Source: Prevotella sp. E13-27
GTDB taxonomy: Bacteria > Bacteroidota > Bacteroidia > Bacteroidales > Bacteroidaceae
Length of the DNA: 64,000 nucleotides
Direction: 5' to 3'
Assembly: GCF_023217965.1 (NCBI RefSeq)
Contig: NZ_JALPSC010000002.1
Span: 62,001 to 126,000, forward strand
The notes below the pieces were generated by a model that saw only the letters and a list, made by a program, of their open reading frames with translations, was not told where the DNA came from and did no database searches. Position 1 is the stretch's first letter; each line of letters begins with the position of its first letter. The position numbers were made by a program, and so were the translations under genes. Positions 1 through 7,859 of this stretch are shown here, piece by piece.

Positions 1-321
1 GGCATAGTTGACCATTGTCTTCAACTCGTCGATAGTAGGAACAGTGTTTTTGAGTGCGCATTTGTCGAACACACTCTCAATCTCCTGGCGGTACTCTGCA
101 ATGGCCTCGTTGATTTCCAGATAGGTGAACTTCATGCCACGCACATAATGAGTGGTTCCTTTCTTGGCTCTAAGCAAATCAGAATCCCACTTGTCAGGCT
201 CTGCCCATACGTTAGTAAAGAATGAAACCTCAGATTTACTTTGGTTCCATCTTACCTTGATGCCAACCTGACCTGTACTCCCTTTTATATAGGGCCTCAT
301 TGAAAATTTAATCTGAATCAT
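1..321 (-). CDS. Tyrosine-type site-specific integrase, N-terminal part (cut by window edge)
   Basis: The reverse strand from the ATG at 321 stays open for 107 codons to the window edge, so only the N-terminus is present. It begins MIQIKFSMRPYIKG and contains VGIKVRWNQ, FFTNVWAEPDKWD and a helical stretch (YLEINEAIAEYRQEIESVF). This resembles the arm-type DNA-binding and core-binding start of the tyrosine recombinases carried by Bacteroidota mobile elements. The catalytic domain would lie left of the window. The gene reads away from the tRNA-Ser 3' fragment at 549-568, a usual place for an integrase beside its attachment site. The family call rests on the N-terminal pattern only; the exact element type is unknown. 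Confidence 0.7.
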   Translation of the reverse strand, partial: MIQIKFSMRPYIKGSTGQVGIKVRWNQSKSEVSFFTNVWAEPDKWDSDLLRAKKGTTHYVRGMKFTYLEINEAIAEYRQEIESVFDKCALKNTVPTIDELKTMVNYA

Positions 322-548
322 TTGCGTATCTCGACTTTAATTGTTTCTTTGTCTCAGAAAACATTGGGTTCCGCTGAGGTTCCAACTGATTTCGGAGGCG
401 AAGGTACACTAAAAAATCGAGACCACCAAGAGGTTCCGCCAAAGGGATTAAGGATGATGAAATTTGATAAAAAATGATTTGTGGAGTATTTGTAACTCCT
501 TGATAATAAAAGCAATTCTCATCAATCTTCATTATGGGTTCTTATCCT

Positions 549-568
549 GAATCTCCCTCTCTCTCCGC
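549..568 (+). other. Probable attachment site: displaced 3' end of a tRNA-Ser gene
   Basis: GAATCTCCCTCTCTCTCCGC looks like the T-loop end, the 3' T-stem strand and the 3' acceptor strand plus discriminator G of a bacterial tRNA-Ser. No tRNA body precedes it, and a strong terminator follows 6 bases later. This is what remains when an element inserts into the 3' end of a tRNA gene: the complete tRNA is rebuilt at the far end of the element, and the old tail with its native terminator stays here. The adjacent integrase supports the reading. Confidence 0.55.
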
Positions 569-571
569 AAA

Positions 572-602
572 AAGGCAGCAACTTTTTGGTTGCTGCTTTT
601 TT
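572..602 (+). terminator. Intrinsic terminator after the tRNA-Ser tail
   Basis: Perfect 8-bp stem GCAGCAAC/GTTGCTGC (575-582 and 589-596) with a 6-base loop and a run of six T, preceded by A residues. It is probably the original terminator of the interrupted tRNA gene. Confidence 0.85.
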
Positions 603-829
603 CGTGTTACATCATCGTCATGCAGCTCTGTCTTTTTGTGGTTCTTCTTCAATTTAGTTGAAAAGCAGAGGCTCCAGAAGAAGTTTCCTTTTAAGCAGTT
701 CCAGACCGTACATGCCATACATGTCCCATTTGACCTCAGTACGAAGTAAAAATTATAAAAAATGTAAACTGCAATTGCGATGTTGTAACTTTGCCAATGT
801 GTTTGAGATGCATCAGAAAGATACACACG

Positions 830-895
830 AGCATTTAGTAAGAACGCACGCAGCGTTTGGTAAGAACGCCACAAGCAATTAGTAAGAACGCAAAG
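830..895. repeat. Three 22-bp tandem repeats
   Basis: Units at 830-851, 852-873 and 874-895 follow the pattern AGC(A/G)TTTAGTAAGAACGC plus four variable bases. They sit in the gene-free stretch (about 600-990) between the tRNA tail and ltaE. The consensus is close to the array at 53242-53351. No convincing gene is seen in 603-993; a possible -7 box TAACTTTG lies at 786-793. Confidence 0.75.
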
Positions 896-950
896 AAACA
901 ACATTTGTTAATTTCGATGAGTAGATAAGAGGTGATTGGGTTTAAATTCG

Positions 951-958
951 TATATTTG
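951..958 (+). promoter_or_regulatory. Promoter -7 box of ltaE
   Basis: TATATTTG fits the Bacteroidota -7 consensus TAnnTTTG and lies 36 bases upstream of the ltaE start. The -33 element is weak. Confidence 0.55.
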
Positions 959-993
959 CGCCAATTTTTCACATAATAAGGATATAAAGCGAT

Positions 994-2037
994 ATGATAC
1001 ATTTAGAAAGTGATTACAACAATGGTGCACACGAGGCTGTGCTGCGGAATTTTTTAGAGACTAACGCAGAGCGTACACAGAGCTACGGCGACGACCGCTT
1101 CAGTGAACAGGCGAGGACACTGATTCGTGAGGCTTGCAAGGCCCCCGATGCCCAGATATGGTTTCTCGCTGGTGGCACGCAGACCAACGCTACTATCATT
1201 GACTGTGTGCTGCAGCCTTACGAGGGTGTGCTATGTGCAGAAACGGCTCACATCAACGTACACGAGGCGGGAGCCGTGGAGTTCACAGGACATAAGGTAA
1301 TCACTCTGCCAGCTCACGAGGGAAAGCTCGCTGTCAGGGACTTGCAAGAGTGGCTCAAGGCTTACTTCGCCGACGAGACAGCTGAGCACATGGTGCGCCC
1401 AGGAATGGTCTATATTACGTTTCCCACTGAGCTTGGCACGCTCTATACGGCTGATGAACTGAAAGCGCTGCACGATGTATGCAGGCAATATGGGCTTCTG
1501 CTTTATGTGGATGGTGCGCGCCTGGCTTACGGATTGGCTGCGAGCAAGGATGTGACGTTGCCACTGCTGGCACAGATAGCAGACATCTTCTACATAGGCG
1601 GCACAAAATGTGGTGCGCTGTGTGGTGAGGCGGTGGTGTTTCCCCACGGCGATGCTCCAGGCCACATGCTCAGCCGCATAAAGCGCCACGGGGCGCTATT
1701 GGCGAAGAGTAGGGTAGTGGGTGTGCAGTTCGAGGCTCTGTTCACGAAAGATGAAGGCGAACCATTGTATATGAGCATTGGCACCAAAGCTGTGGTGTTG
1801 GCTATGCGCTTGCGCCGTCTCTTCGTCGAGCAATTGGGTTATAAGCCTTTTATCGACTCGCCTACGAACCAACAGTTCTATATCATCCCTAATGATGACC
1901 TGACGCGTCTGCACCAACACATAGGGTTCGAGGTTTGGTGTCCTGTGGATGAACGTCACACCGCCTGTCGATTCGTTACCAGCTGGGCAACTACCGATGA
2001 CGAGATTGATACATTGGAACAAGTACTTTCGGTATGA
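994..2037 (+). CDS. ltaE: Low-specificity L-threonine aldolase (PLP-dependent)
   Basis: 347 residues, the usual length for the beta-eliminating lyase / threonine aldolase family, which cleaves L-threonine or L-allo-threonine to glycine and acetaldehyde in the cytosol. Visible family features are the N-terminal HLESDYNNGAHEAVL, FLAGGTQTNA near residue 55, an HINVHEAGAVEF block, the PLP-phosphate and ring contacts around LLYVDGARLAYGL (about residue 170), and the PLP lysine in GGTKCGALCGEAVVF (about residue 205). The ATG at 994 directly precedes the conserved N-terminus and follows a TATATTTG promoter box. It is monocistronic, with a long inverted repeat starting 37 bases after the stop codon. 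Confidence 0.9.
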   Translation: MIHLESDYNNGAHEAVLRNFLETNAERTQSYGDDRFSEQARTLIREACKAPDAQIWFLAGGTQTNATIIDCVLQPYEGVLCAETAHINVHEAGAVEFTGHKVITLPAHEGKLAVRDLQEWLKAYFADETAEHMVRPGMVYITFPTELGTLYTADELKALHDVCRQYGLLLYVDGARLAYGLAASKDVTLPLLAQIADIFYIGGTKCGALCGEAVVFPHGDAPGHMLSRIKRHGALLAKSRVVGVQFEALFTKDEGEPLYMSIGTKAVVLAMRLRRLFVEQLGYKPFIDSPTNQQFYIIPNDDLTRLHQHIGFEVWCPVDERHTACRFVTSWATTDDEIDTLEQVLSV

Positions 2038-2074
2038 GAATGATTATTTAAATACCTACTTTAGTAGGATTTTA

Positions 2075-2121
2075 CAGGTGCGCAATGCTTAAAACACCGC
2101 GTTTTAGGTATTGCGCACCTG
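2075..2121. promoter_or_regulatory. Long inverted repeat overlapping the next promoter
   Basis: Arms of 21 bases (2075-2095 and 2101-2121) around a 5-base loop pair along their whole length, with two G-T wobbles. No T-run follows, so it is a poor intrinsic terminator. The right arm contains the TTG at 2111-2113 that would serve as the -33 element of the DUF2023-flavodoxin promoter, so it could be an operator. It may also end ltaE transcription. Confidence 0.6.
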
Positions 2122-2141
2122 ATTTGTTTGCCGTACCTTTG
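2111..2141 (+). promoter_or_regulatory. Promoter of the DUF2023-flavodoxin operon
   Basis: TTG at 2111, a 20-base spacer, then TACCTTTG at 2134-2141, about 21 bases before the first ATG. It matches the Bacteroidota promoter pattern. Confidence 0.65.
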
Positions 2142-2162
2142 CCGTCGAAAAATTAATCAACA

Positions 2163-2558
2163 ATGGCAATGACAACAGCAATTCCCACAGAGATTAAGGT
2201 ACTGATGAACCACATCTACGAGCTGGATAAAGGTGTGCGTCACATGGTGCTGTTCACCTGTAAGAAGAGATACAGTGAACAGGCTATACAAAGACTGGAG
2301 AGTCAGGGTATTCCATACTTGTTGCAGCCTGCAGGACAGCAGAACCTGAACGTGTATTTCGGACGTCGCGAATGTCTGGAGGCCATACGGCTCATCGTCA
2401 CTCGTCCACTGAACCAGCTCACGCCAGAAGAGGATTTTATTCTTGGCACCATGCTCGGCTACGATCTCTGCGCTCAGTGCGAACGCTACTGCAAACGAAA
2501 GAACGGATGCAAGGGCGAGTGTCAAGGGAAGTGCGATAACTGTATAAATAAGAATTAA
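2163..2558 (+). CDS. DUF2023 family protein with a cysteine-rich tail
   Basis: 131 residues, cytosolic, no signal peptide. The core (LMNHIYELDKGVRHMVLFT, then PLNQLTPEEDFILGTMLGYD) matches the DUF2023 family, known mainly from Bacteroidota and typically found next to flavodoxin, as here (19-base gap to fldA). Function is unknown. The last 35 residues hold eight cysteines (CAQCERYC, then NGCKGECQGKCDNC), a pattern suited to metal or Fe-S binding. The second half of this tail looks like an extension beyond the usual family end. Coupling to flavodoxin electron transfer is an inference from context. Starts at 2163 or 2169 are both possible. Confidence 0.75.
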   Translation: MAMTTAIPTEIKVLMNHIYELDKGVRHMVLFTCKKRYSEQAIQRLESQGIPYLLQPAGQQNLNVYFGRRECLEAIRLIVTRPLNQLTPEEDFILGTMLGYDLCAQCERYCKRKNGCKGECQGKCDNCINKN

Positions 2559-2577
2559 TCATTAGATAAACCAAGTA

Positions 2578-3072
2578 ATGAACGCAACAATTGTAATCTA
2601 TGGTTCCTCTACAGGAACCTGTGAGGCCATCGCAGAGAAGATTGCCTCGAAACTGGGCTGTGAGGCCCTGAACGTGCAGGACCTGACAGCCGACCTCGTG
2701 GCTGCTAACCAGAACCTGATTCTCGGCACCTCGACATGGGGCGCAGGAGAACTGCAGGATGACTGGTACGATGGTCTGAAGACACTCAAAGATGCTGATT
2801 TGAGCGGCAAGACCATAGCCCTCTTCGGCTGTGGCGACTGTTCATGTTATAGCGACACGTTCGTAGGCGGCATGGGCGAACTCTACAACGGTATTAAAAA
2901 TATCGGTGCGAAGTTCATTGGCAGTGTAGAGACTGATGACTATACCTTCGATGCTTCTGAGGCCGTTATTGACGGCAAGTTCATTGGTCTGCCCCTCGAT
3001 GACATCAACGAGGACGACAAGACCGACACTCGCATCGAGGCCTGGATAGCCGCCATCTCTCCAAGTCTATAA
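2578..3072 (+). CDS. fldA: Flavodoxin
   Basis: 164 residues, the size of a long-chain flavodoxin. It begins with a beta strand followed by the FMN phosphate loop SSTGTCEAIAEKI (residues about 10-22). The FMN ring loops are visible as STWGAGELQDDWYD (about 53-66) and GCGDCSCYSDTFVGGMGELY (about 85-104). Flavodoxin carries low-potential electrons in the cytosol. It is second in a two-gene unit with the DUF2023 protein and is followed by an intrinsic terminator at 3120. Confidence 0.93.
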   Translation: MNATIVIYGSSTGTCEAIAEKIASKLGCEALNVQDLTADLVAANQNLILGTSTWGAGELQDDWYDGLKTLKDADLSGKTIALFGCGDCSCYSDTFVGGMGELYNGIKNIGAKFIGSVETDDYTFDASEAVIDGKFIGLPLDDINEDDKTDTRIEAWIAAISPSL

Positions 3073-3119
3073 TTACAGGTGAAAATTCATAAGTAAAAAA
3101 GTATTTGTTTAGTTGTGAG

Positions 3120-3152
3120 ATGGCTGGCTGTGATAGTCAGCCATCGTTTTTT
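3120..3152 (+). terminator. Intrinsic terminator after fldA
   Basis: Stem ATGGCTGGCT/AGTCAGCCAT with one G-T pair, loop GTGAT, then CG and six T. Confidence 0.8.
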
Positions 3153-3181
3153 AAAGATTAGGATTATGGGACTATTAAAAG

Positions 3182-3340
3182 GTGGTTGACAGCGATTCTA
3201 AGTGGACAAGCGTTGTTGAGGGTATGACAGCCTATTCGCCGGAGGAATTGAAGACTATGCTTGATGAAGCAGGCTTCGTCCAAACAGAGATTCATCGTAT
3301 GAAGCCATCAAATGCCACCATCATTGGCGTGAAAAGATAA
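3182..3340 (+). pseudogene. C-terminal remnant of a SAM-dependent methyltransferase
   Basis: An open stretch of 52 codons ends at TAA 3338-3340. It reads WTSVVEGMTAYSPEELKTML, then DEAGFVQTEIHR, and closes with TIIGVKR. This pattern (Y-S/T-P-E-E-L, L-x-x-A-G-F, I-G-x-K at the end) is the last part of class I methyltransferases. No Rossmann domain or start codon precedes it, so it is a relic. Family assignment is by pattern only. Confidence 0.5.
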
Positions 3341-3413
3341 ATCTCATATTACCTCATATCCTCTTGTTTTTAAAAACTTGGCACAAAGTAATGAATTATT
3401 CTTTATTAATTCG

Positions 3414-3421
3414 TACCTTTG
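3414..3421 (+). promoter_or_regulatory. Promoter -7 box of the NCS2 permease gene
   Basis: TACCTTTG, 43 bases before the ATG at 3465. The -33 region is not clear. Confidence 0.55.
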
Positions 3422-3464
3422 CCCTCCGAATTAATAAGATTTGTGATAATTTTCAATCAATACA

Positions 3465-4802
3465 ATGAGCCAGATTACAGAAAAAGAGGGCATCACAGAT
3501 GCCAGAAAATTAGGGCTACCCAAGTATGTTGTCTTGGGTGTTCAACACTTGTTTGCCATGTTTGGTGCTACTGTCCTTGTGCCAGTGCTAACAGGTCTTT
3601 CCGTGTCGTCCACACTGCTGTTTGCAGGTATTGGCACACTAGTCTTCCATCTTGTCAGCAAGTTGAAAGTGCCTGCCTTTCTGGGCTCTTCGTTTGCCTT
3701 CCTGGGCGGCTACATGTCGGTGAAGACACTGGGCGTTGAGCAGGGCATGAGCGAGACACTGGCGTTGGACTATGCCTGCATAGGTGTGTTCTTTGCCGGA
3801 CTGTGCTATTTCGTTATGGCGGGTCTCATCAAGTCGTTTGGCATTGAGAAGATGCTGCGTTTCTTCCCGCCATTGGTAACAGGACCTATGATTATCGCCA
3901 TTGGATTGGTGCTCTCGGGTAGTGCCATTCAGAACTGCGCCACCAACTGGACACTGGCTATCGTGGCTTTGGCAACAGTAATCTTTGCCAGTGTGTGGGG
4001 CAAGGGTATCATCAAGATTATTCCTATACTGCTGGGCGTGGTGGTTAGTTATATAACAGCTGTGGCAATGGGTGAGGTGGATTTCTCGTCGCTAGGCGAG
4101 GCTGCATGGATTGGACTGCCATTCAGCCGTGAGCAGACCGCGCTGGCTGTGTTTGACAATATGGACACCACATTCCTCATCTCTACCATCATTGCCATCA
4201 TGCCTATCGCCATTGCCACCATCATGGAGCATATCGGCGATATGTGCGCCATCTCTTCTACTGTGGGTAAGGACTTCCTGAAGGAGCCAGGTCTGCATCG
4301 CACGTTGATGGGCGACGGACTGGCTACAGCGCTGGCATCGCTCTTTGGTGCGCCTGCCAACACCACGTATGGTGAGAACACAGGTGTGCTGAACCTTACT
4401 AAGGTGTTCGACCCTGCCGTGATTCGTCTGGCTGCCTGCTTCGCCATTCTGCTGTCGTTCTGTCCTAAGTTCGCTTGTCTGATAGGCCTGATGCCTGCTG
4501 CCACGATAGGCGGCGTGAGTCTGATTCTCTATGGCATGATTTCGGCTGTGGGTGTGCGTAACCTTATTGAGGACAGCGTCGATTTCAACTCTTCACGCAA
4601 CGTGTTTGTGGCTGCCCTGATTCTGGTCATTGCCATCGGCGTGAAATATGGTGCTGACGACAACGTAAGCTTTGGTCCTATACATTTCTCGGGTCTGGCA
4701 CTATCGGCCATTGTTGGTGTAACCCTCAACGCTGTGCTGCCTGGCAAGTTGGGCATGAAGGTGAAGAGCGTTCACGGCAAAGACAAAAAAGAATATCAGT
4801 AA
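3465..4802 (+). CDS. uraA: NCS2 family nucleobase permease, uracil/xanthine type
   Basis: 445 residues with about 14 hydrophobic segments, an inner-membrane proton symporter of the nucleobase-cation symporter 2 family. Family marks are GVQHLFAMFGATVLVP near residue 25, GSSFAFLGG (about 74), FFPPLVTGPMIIAIGLVLSG (about 132), the signature region ATIMEHIGDMCAISS (about 260), GLATALASLFGAPANTTYGENTGV (about 285) and the FNSSRN motif (about 377). HIGD rather than the xanthine-type sequence and NTTYGEN favour uracil uptake, but substrate cannot be fixed by eye. It shares a bidirectional terminator with the convergent DUF5020 gene. Confidence 0.85.
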   Translation: MSQITEKEGITDARKLGLPKYVVLGVQHLFAMFGATVLVPVLTGLSVSSTLLFAGIGTLVFHLVSKLKVPAFLGSSFAFLGGYMSVKTLGVEQGMSETLALDYACIGVFFAGLCYFVMAGLIKSFGIEKMLRFFPPLVTGPMIIAIGLVLSGSAIQNCATNWTLAIVALATVIFASVWGKGIIKIIPILLGVVVSYITAVAMGEVDFSSLGEAAWIGLPFSREQTALAVFDNMDTTFLISTIIAIMPIAIATIMEHIGDMCAISSTVGKDFLKEPGLHRTLMGDGLATALASLFGAPANTTYGENTGVLNLTKVFDPAVIRLAACFAILLSFCPKFACLIGLMPAATIGGVSLILYGMISAVGVRNLIEDSVDFNSSRNVFVAALILVIAIGVKYGADDNVSFGPIHFSGLALSAIVGVTLNAVLPGKLGMKVKSVHGKDKKEYQ

Positions 4803-4832
4803 GAATAAAAAAAGAGCGTCAGTAAGAAAAAA

Positions 4833-4858
4833 GAGCATCAATCCTGATGCTCTTTTTT
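4833..4858. terminator. Bidirectional terminator between uraA and the DUF5020 gene
   Basis: Perfect stem GAGCATCA/TGATGCTC with loop ATCC, preceded by six A and followed by six T, so it can work for both convergent genes. Confidence 0.85.
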
Positions 4859-4876
4859 ATTGACCTTGTATTTTTT

Positions 4877-5587
4877 TTACATGTTCCACTTAACAGCCAG
4901 GGTGGGGTTAACGAAGAACGTCTTTGTGCTTGTAGGATCAGCGTTATATACGAAGTTGTTTGAGAACTCCCACTCTGTGCCTATGCTGAAGTGCTTGTTG
5001 AAGTTGTACCACAGCTGTGGCTCAGAGAGCACTACGAGGCATCCGTGGCCATTGACTTTCTCACCACGCCAGAAGTCGATGAATCCTGCGAAAGACAGCT
5101 TGTTGGCGAGAAAGTTCAGTCCCCATACACCTGTGAGCTGAGCGCTGGCATAGGAGTGTGTGTTGGCGTAGCTCTTGAAGAAATGCTTGTACAGCAGCTG
5201 TACAGACCATGTCTTTGAGAAGTCGGCTGTGTGTCCGTTGTAGGCAGCACCTATGAGTCCTGCCTGCTGGAAGCTGCCGCCCTTAGAGAGTCCGCCATCA
5301 TACTCCACGTGGGCAGCGAAAGGTGACTCATTGCTCAGGTTGAACTCGCGTGAAATCTCAGTGTAGGCGCTCTCTGTGAAATGGCGCGACATGTCCACAT
5401 CAACGAAGTAGTACCACGAGCCCCACTGGTCGGCCTTGAACTGCTCGAGGGTTACTGTTACCTTCTGGCGACCAGCTTCCTCGCCAGTGTAGATGTTACG
5501 ACCGAAGTCATAGTGCAACTGAATGTTTTGTGCGTTTGCGCTGATGGCTGCTACAGCCATCAGCGCAATTGTCATTAGCTTTTTCAT
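4877..5587 (-). CDS. DUF5020 family outer-membrane protein, Tsx-like
   Basis: 236 residues with a signal peptide (MKKLMTIALMAVAAISANAQ) and alternating polar/hydrophobic strands rich in aromatic residues, ending in LAVKWNM. This matches DUF5020, a Bacteroidota family related to nucleoside-specific outer-membrane channels of the Tsx type. Strand-like blocks include WYYFVDVDMSRHF, FAAHVEYDGG and WSVQLLYKHFFKSY. It lies between two NCS2 permease genes, which supports passive uptake of nucleobases or nucleosides across the outer membrane. That role is inferred. Confidence 0.75.
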   Translation of the reverse strand: MKKLMTIALMAVAAISANAQNIQLHYDFGRNIYTGEEAGRQKVTVTLEQFKADQWGSWYYFVDVDMSRHFTESAYTEISREFNLSNESPFAAHVEYDGGLSKGGSFQQAGLIGAAYNGHTADFSKTWSVQLLYKHFFKSYANTHSYASAQLTGVWGLNFLANKLSFAGFIDFWRGEKVNGHGCLVVLSEPQLWYNFNKHFSIGTEWEFSNNFVYNADPTSTKTFFVNPTLAVKWNM

Positions 5588-5628
5588 ATTCTAATTATTG
5601 TAATATAAGTTTTGATTGTTATTGTCTC

Positions 5629-5826
5629 GACCACGAATTTCTCGAATTACACGAATTTTTCCTGTTACAGATATTTGATTATGAACGAATTACTCGAACC
5701 GATGGAATCGCTAGCGATTCCTTTTCGTAAAATTCGGCATTAGAATAATATCCATGCGCAGCCATAATTACTGCGAGCACTCGTGAGTCTTCGACAAGTT
5801 TCGTTTAATTCGTGAAATTTGTGGTC
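5629..5826. repeat. Small element with 21-bp terminal inverted repeats (MITE-like)
   Basis: The 21-base ends at 5629-5649 and 5806-5826 are inverted copies with two mismatches (GACCAC(G/A)AATTTC(T/A)CGAATTA). Inside are further AATTC-rich pieces and a perfect 18-bp palindrome GGAATCGCTAGCGATTCC at 5704-5721. It carries no gene and fills the 5588-5846 gap. A clear target-site duplication is not seen. Confidence 0.5.
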
Positions 5827-5846
5827 GTTATCATACTCCTTAACTC

Positions 5847-7160
5847 CTACAAGAACGCGTAGCGACAGATGAAGAGAACGGCCAATATGATGGTGCCCCA
5901 GTTGATGTTGTTGCGAGCGTCGCGATCCTTCATGGTGAACGACAGCATGTGGATGAGCACATATGATATGACACCCATGAGGATACCGTCTGATATGCTG
6001 TAGCTCAGCGGCATCAGCACTATGCACACGAAACAGGGGATGGCTGTCACGTAGTCGGAGAAATCGACCTTGCGGATGTCGTACATCATCATCACACCTA
6101 CCAGTACGAGGGCCGATGCTGTAGCCTGACCAGGGATGGCGAGGAACAGCGGAGCGAAGAGCAGGGCAACTGCAAAGCAGATGGCTGTGACGAGGCTGGT
6201 AAGACCAGAGCGTCCACCGGCATTCACACCCGATGCACTCTCTACATAAGTGGTCACGGTAGAGGTACCCAGCATGGCACCCACGGTGGTACCCACGGCG
6301 TCGGCCATGAAAGCCTTGTTCAGGTTCTTCACGTTACCATCATCATCCACCATGCCGGCACGGTTTGACACGCCGATGAGGGTGCCTATGGTGTCGAACA
6401 TATCGATGAACAGGAAGGTGAGCACCACGATAATCATATCCACGGTGAAGATGTCGTGCCACTCAAACTGCCAGAGGATGGGCTCGATAGAGGGAGGAGT
6501 GGACAGTATGCCGTTGTAGTGGGTAACGCCCAAGGGGATGCCCACGATGGTGGTCACCAAGATGCCAATGAGCAGCGAGCCAGTGACGTTCTTGACCAGC
6601 AAGGCAGCTGTGAGCAGGATGCCGAAGATGCCCAGCAACACGGAAGGGTCGTGAAGGTTGCCCATCGTAACGAACGTAGCATCAGAAGAGCCCACGATAC
6701 CTGCACTCTTCAATCCTACGAAGGCAATGAAGAGTCCGATGCCAGGACTGATGGCGCGACGCAATATCAGCGGAATGGCGTTGACGATGTAGTTGCGCAG
6801 ACCTGTGATGGTGAGCAGGATGAAGATGAGACCCTCTATGAACACGGCTGTCAGCGCAAACTGCCAGCTATAGCCCATCGTCAGTACCACGGTGAAGGCG
6901 AAGAAAGCGTTGAGACCCATGCCGGGAGCCAGTGCAAAGGGCAGCTTCGCATAGAGTGCCATCACGATGGTGCCCACAACGGCGGAGATACATGTAGTGG
7001 TAAACACGGCACCTTTGTCCATGCCGGTAGCAGAGAGGATGTCTGGATTCACGGCCAAGATGTAGGCCATTGTCAGAAACGTGGTGATGCCGCCTATGAC
7101 TTCCTTGCGGATGGTCATTGTGGCGGCATCAAATCCGAGAAAACTTAAAACAGATTTCAT
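5847..7160 (-). CDS. NCS2/AzgA family guanine-hypoxanthine (adenine) permease
   Basis: 437 residues with about 13 membrane segments, inner membrane. The start KEVIGGITTFLTMAYILAVNP and APGMGLNAFFAFTVV (about residue 80) are characteristic of the AzgA/PbuG/PbuO branch of purine permeases. Later family blocks are RRAISPGIGLFIAFVGLKSAGI, FLFIDMFDTIGTLIGVSNRAG and TSTVTTYVESASGVNAGGRSG (about residue 305). The likely role is proton-driven uptake of adenine, guanine or hypoxanthine. Together with uraA and the DUF5020 protein it forms a nucleobase acquisition cluster, although it is transcribed separately from uraA. Confidence 0.87.
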   Translation of the reverse strand: MKSVLSFLGFDAATMTIRKEVIGGITTFLTMAYILAVNPDILSATGMDKGAVFTTTCISAVVGTIVMALYAKLPFALAPGMGLNAFFAFTVVLTMGYSWQFALTAVFIEGLIFILLTITGLRNYIVNAIPLILRRAISPGIGLFIAFVGLKSAGIVGSSDATFVTMGNLHDPSVLLGIFGILLTAALLVKNVTGSLLIGILVTTIVGIPLGVTHYNGILSTPPSIEPILWQFEWHDIFTVDMIIVVLTFLFIDMFDTIGTLIGVSNRAGMVDDDGNVKNLNKAFMADAVGTTVGAMLGTSTVTTYVESASGVNAGGRSGLTSLVTAICFAVALLFAPLFLAIPGQATASALVLVGVMMMYDIRKVDFSDYVTAIPCFVCIVLMPLSYSISDGILMGVISYVLIHMLSFTMKDRDARNNINWGTIILAVLFICRYAFL

Positions 7161-7187
7161 TGTGTTTATTGTTGATGTGATAAAATT

Positions 7188-7238
7188 TAGAGGTGAGAGG
7201 TAAGAGGTGAGAGGTGAGAAGTGAGAAGTGAGAGGTTA
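7188..7238. repeat. Simple tandem repeat (GAGAGGTGA-like)
   Basis: About six imperfect units of GAGAGGTGA/GAGAAGTGA lie between the permease start and the phosphatase stop codon. Such short purine-rich tracts can vary in copy number; no function is evident. Confidence 0.6.
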
Positions 7239-7697
7239 GATACTTTTCAATAGTGCCTCACATCCCTCCAGCACGTCGTTCCATGTTGCCACGAAATCGC
7301 CTGTGTACCAAGGGTCGGCCACATCGCCAGGCCGTTTGGTATAGTCCATCAGCATTACAATCTTCCCTTCCGGGTCGCCACCGCAGATGTTCCGCATATT
7401 GCGAATGTTCCACGAGTCCATGCCAATCAGCAGGTCGTAGCGATCGTAGTCTGAACGTGTCATCTGCCGTGCCGTTTTGCCTGCACAGCCTATGCCGTGC
7501 TTCGCCAGCTCTCGTCGCGCAGGGGGATATACGCTGTTGCCAATCTCTTCTGTCGAGGTTGCCGCTGACTCAATGTGGAACTCGTCCTCGCGTCCTGCTT
7601 TCATGACCAGGTCCTTCATCACAAATTCTGCCATCGGACTTCTACAAATGTTCCCATGACAGACAAAAAGTATTCTATGTTTTACTTTGTTATCCAT
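7236..7697 (-). CDS. Low-molecular-weight protein tyrosine phosphatase
   Basis: 153 residues from the start chosen here (MDNKVKHRILFVCHGN). The P-loop CHGNICR (C13-X5-R19) and the general-acid loop DPWY near residue 128 define the family. It is a cytosolic phosphotyrosine phosphatase, in some bacteria paired with capsule kinases, though no kinase is nearby. An upstream in-frame ATG at 7766 exists, but the promoter box (CAAAGGTA at 7707-7714, TACCTTTG on this strand) lies between the two. The start at 7697 is therefore preferred and the leader is very short. Confidence 0.88.
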   Translation of the reverse strand: MDNKVKHRILFVCHGNICRSPMAEFVMKDLVMKAGREDEFHIESAATSTEEIGNSVYPPARRELAKHGIGCAGKTARQMTRSDYDRYDLLIGMDSWNIRNMRNICGGDPEGKIVMLMDYTKRPGDVADPWYTGDFVATWNDVLEGCEALLKSI

Positions 7698-7706
7698 ATC
7701 GGGGTG

Positions 7707-7714
7707 CAAAGGTA
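7707..7714 (-). promoter_or_regulatory. Promoter -7 box of the phosphatase gene
   Basis: Reads TACCTTTG on the minus strand, 9 bases upstream of the chosen ATG at 7697. It decides the start codon. Confidence 0.6.
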
Positions 7715-7816
7715 CTAATAAGCCAGAATAATACCAAAAATAGACACATACTTTTCTCAGTTTCATAAACTATGCTAATAATTAGCGTAAAAGTATAGAA
7801 AAACCACGTTTTTATT

Positions 7817-7824
7817 TACCTTTG
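7817..7824 (+). promoter_or_regulatory. Promoter -7 box of the alcohol dehydrogenase gene
   Basis: TACCTTTG, 35 bases before the ATG at 7860. It is divergent from the phosphatase promoter. Confidence 0.55.
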
Positions 7825-7859
7825 CCAAAGATTATACATAAAACTAAAATTCTAAGACA

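Noticed and set aside
542..904. Open frame of 120 codons on the minus strand over the tRNA tail and the 22-bp repeats
   Set aside because: It runs through a terminator hairpin and a repeat array; composition is not protein-like.
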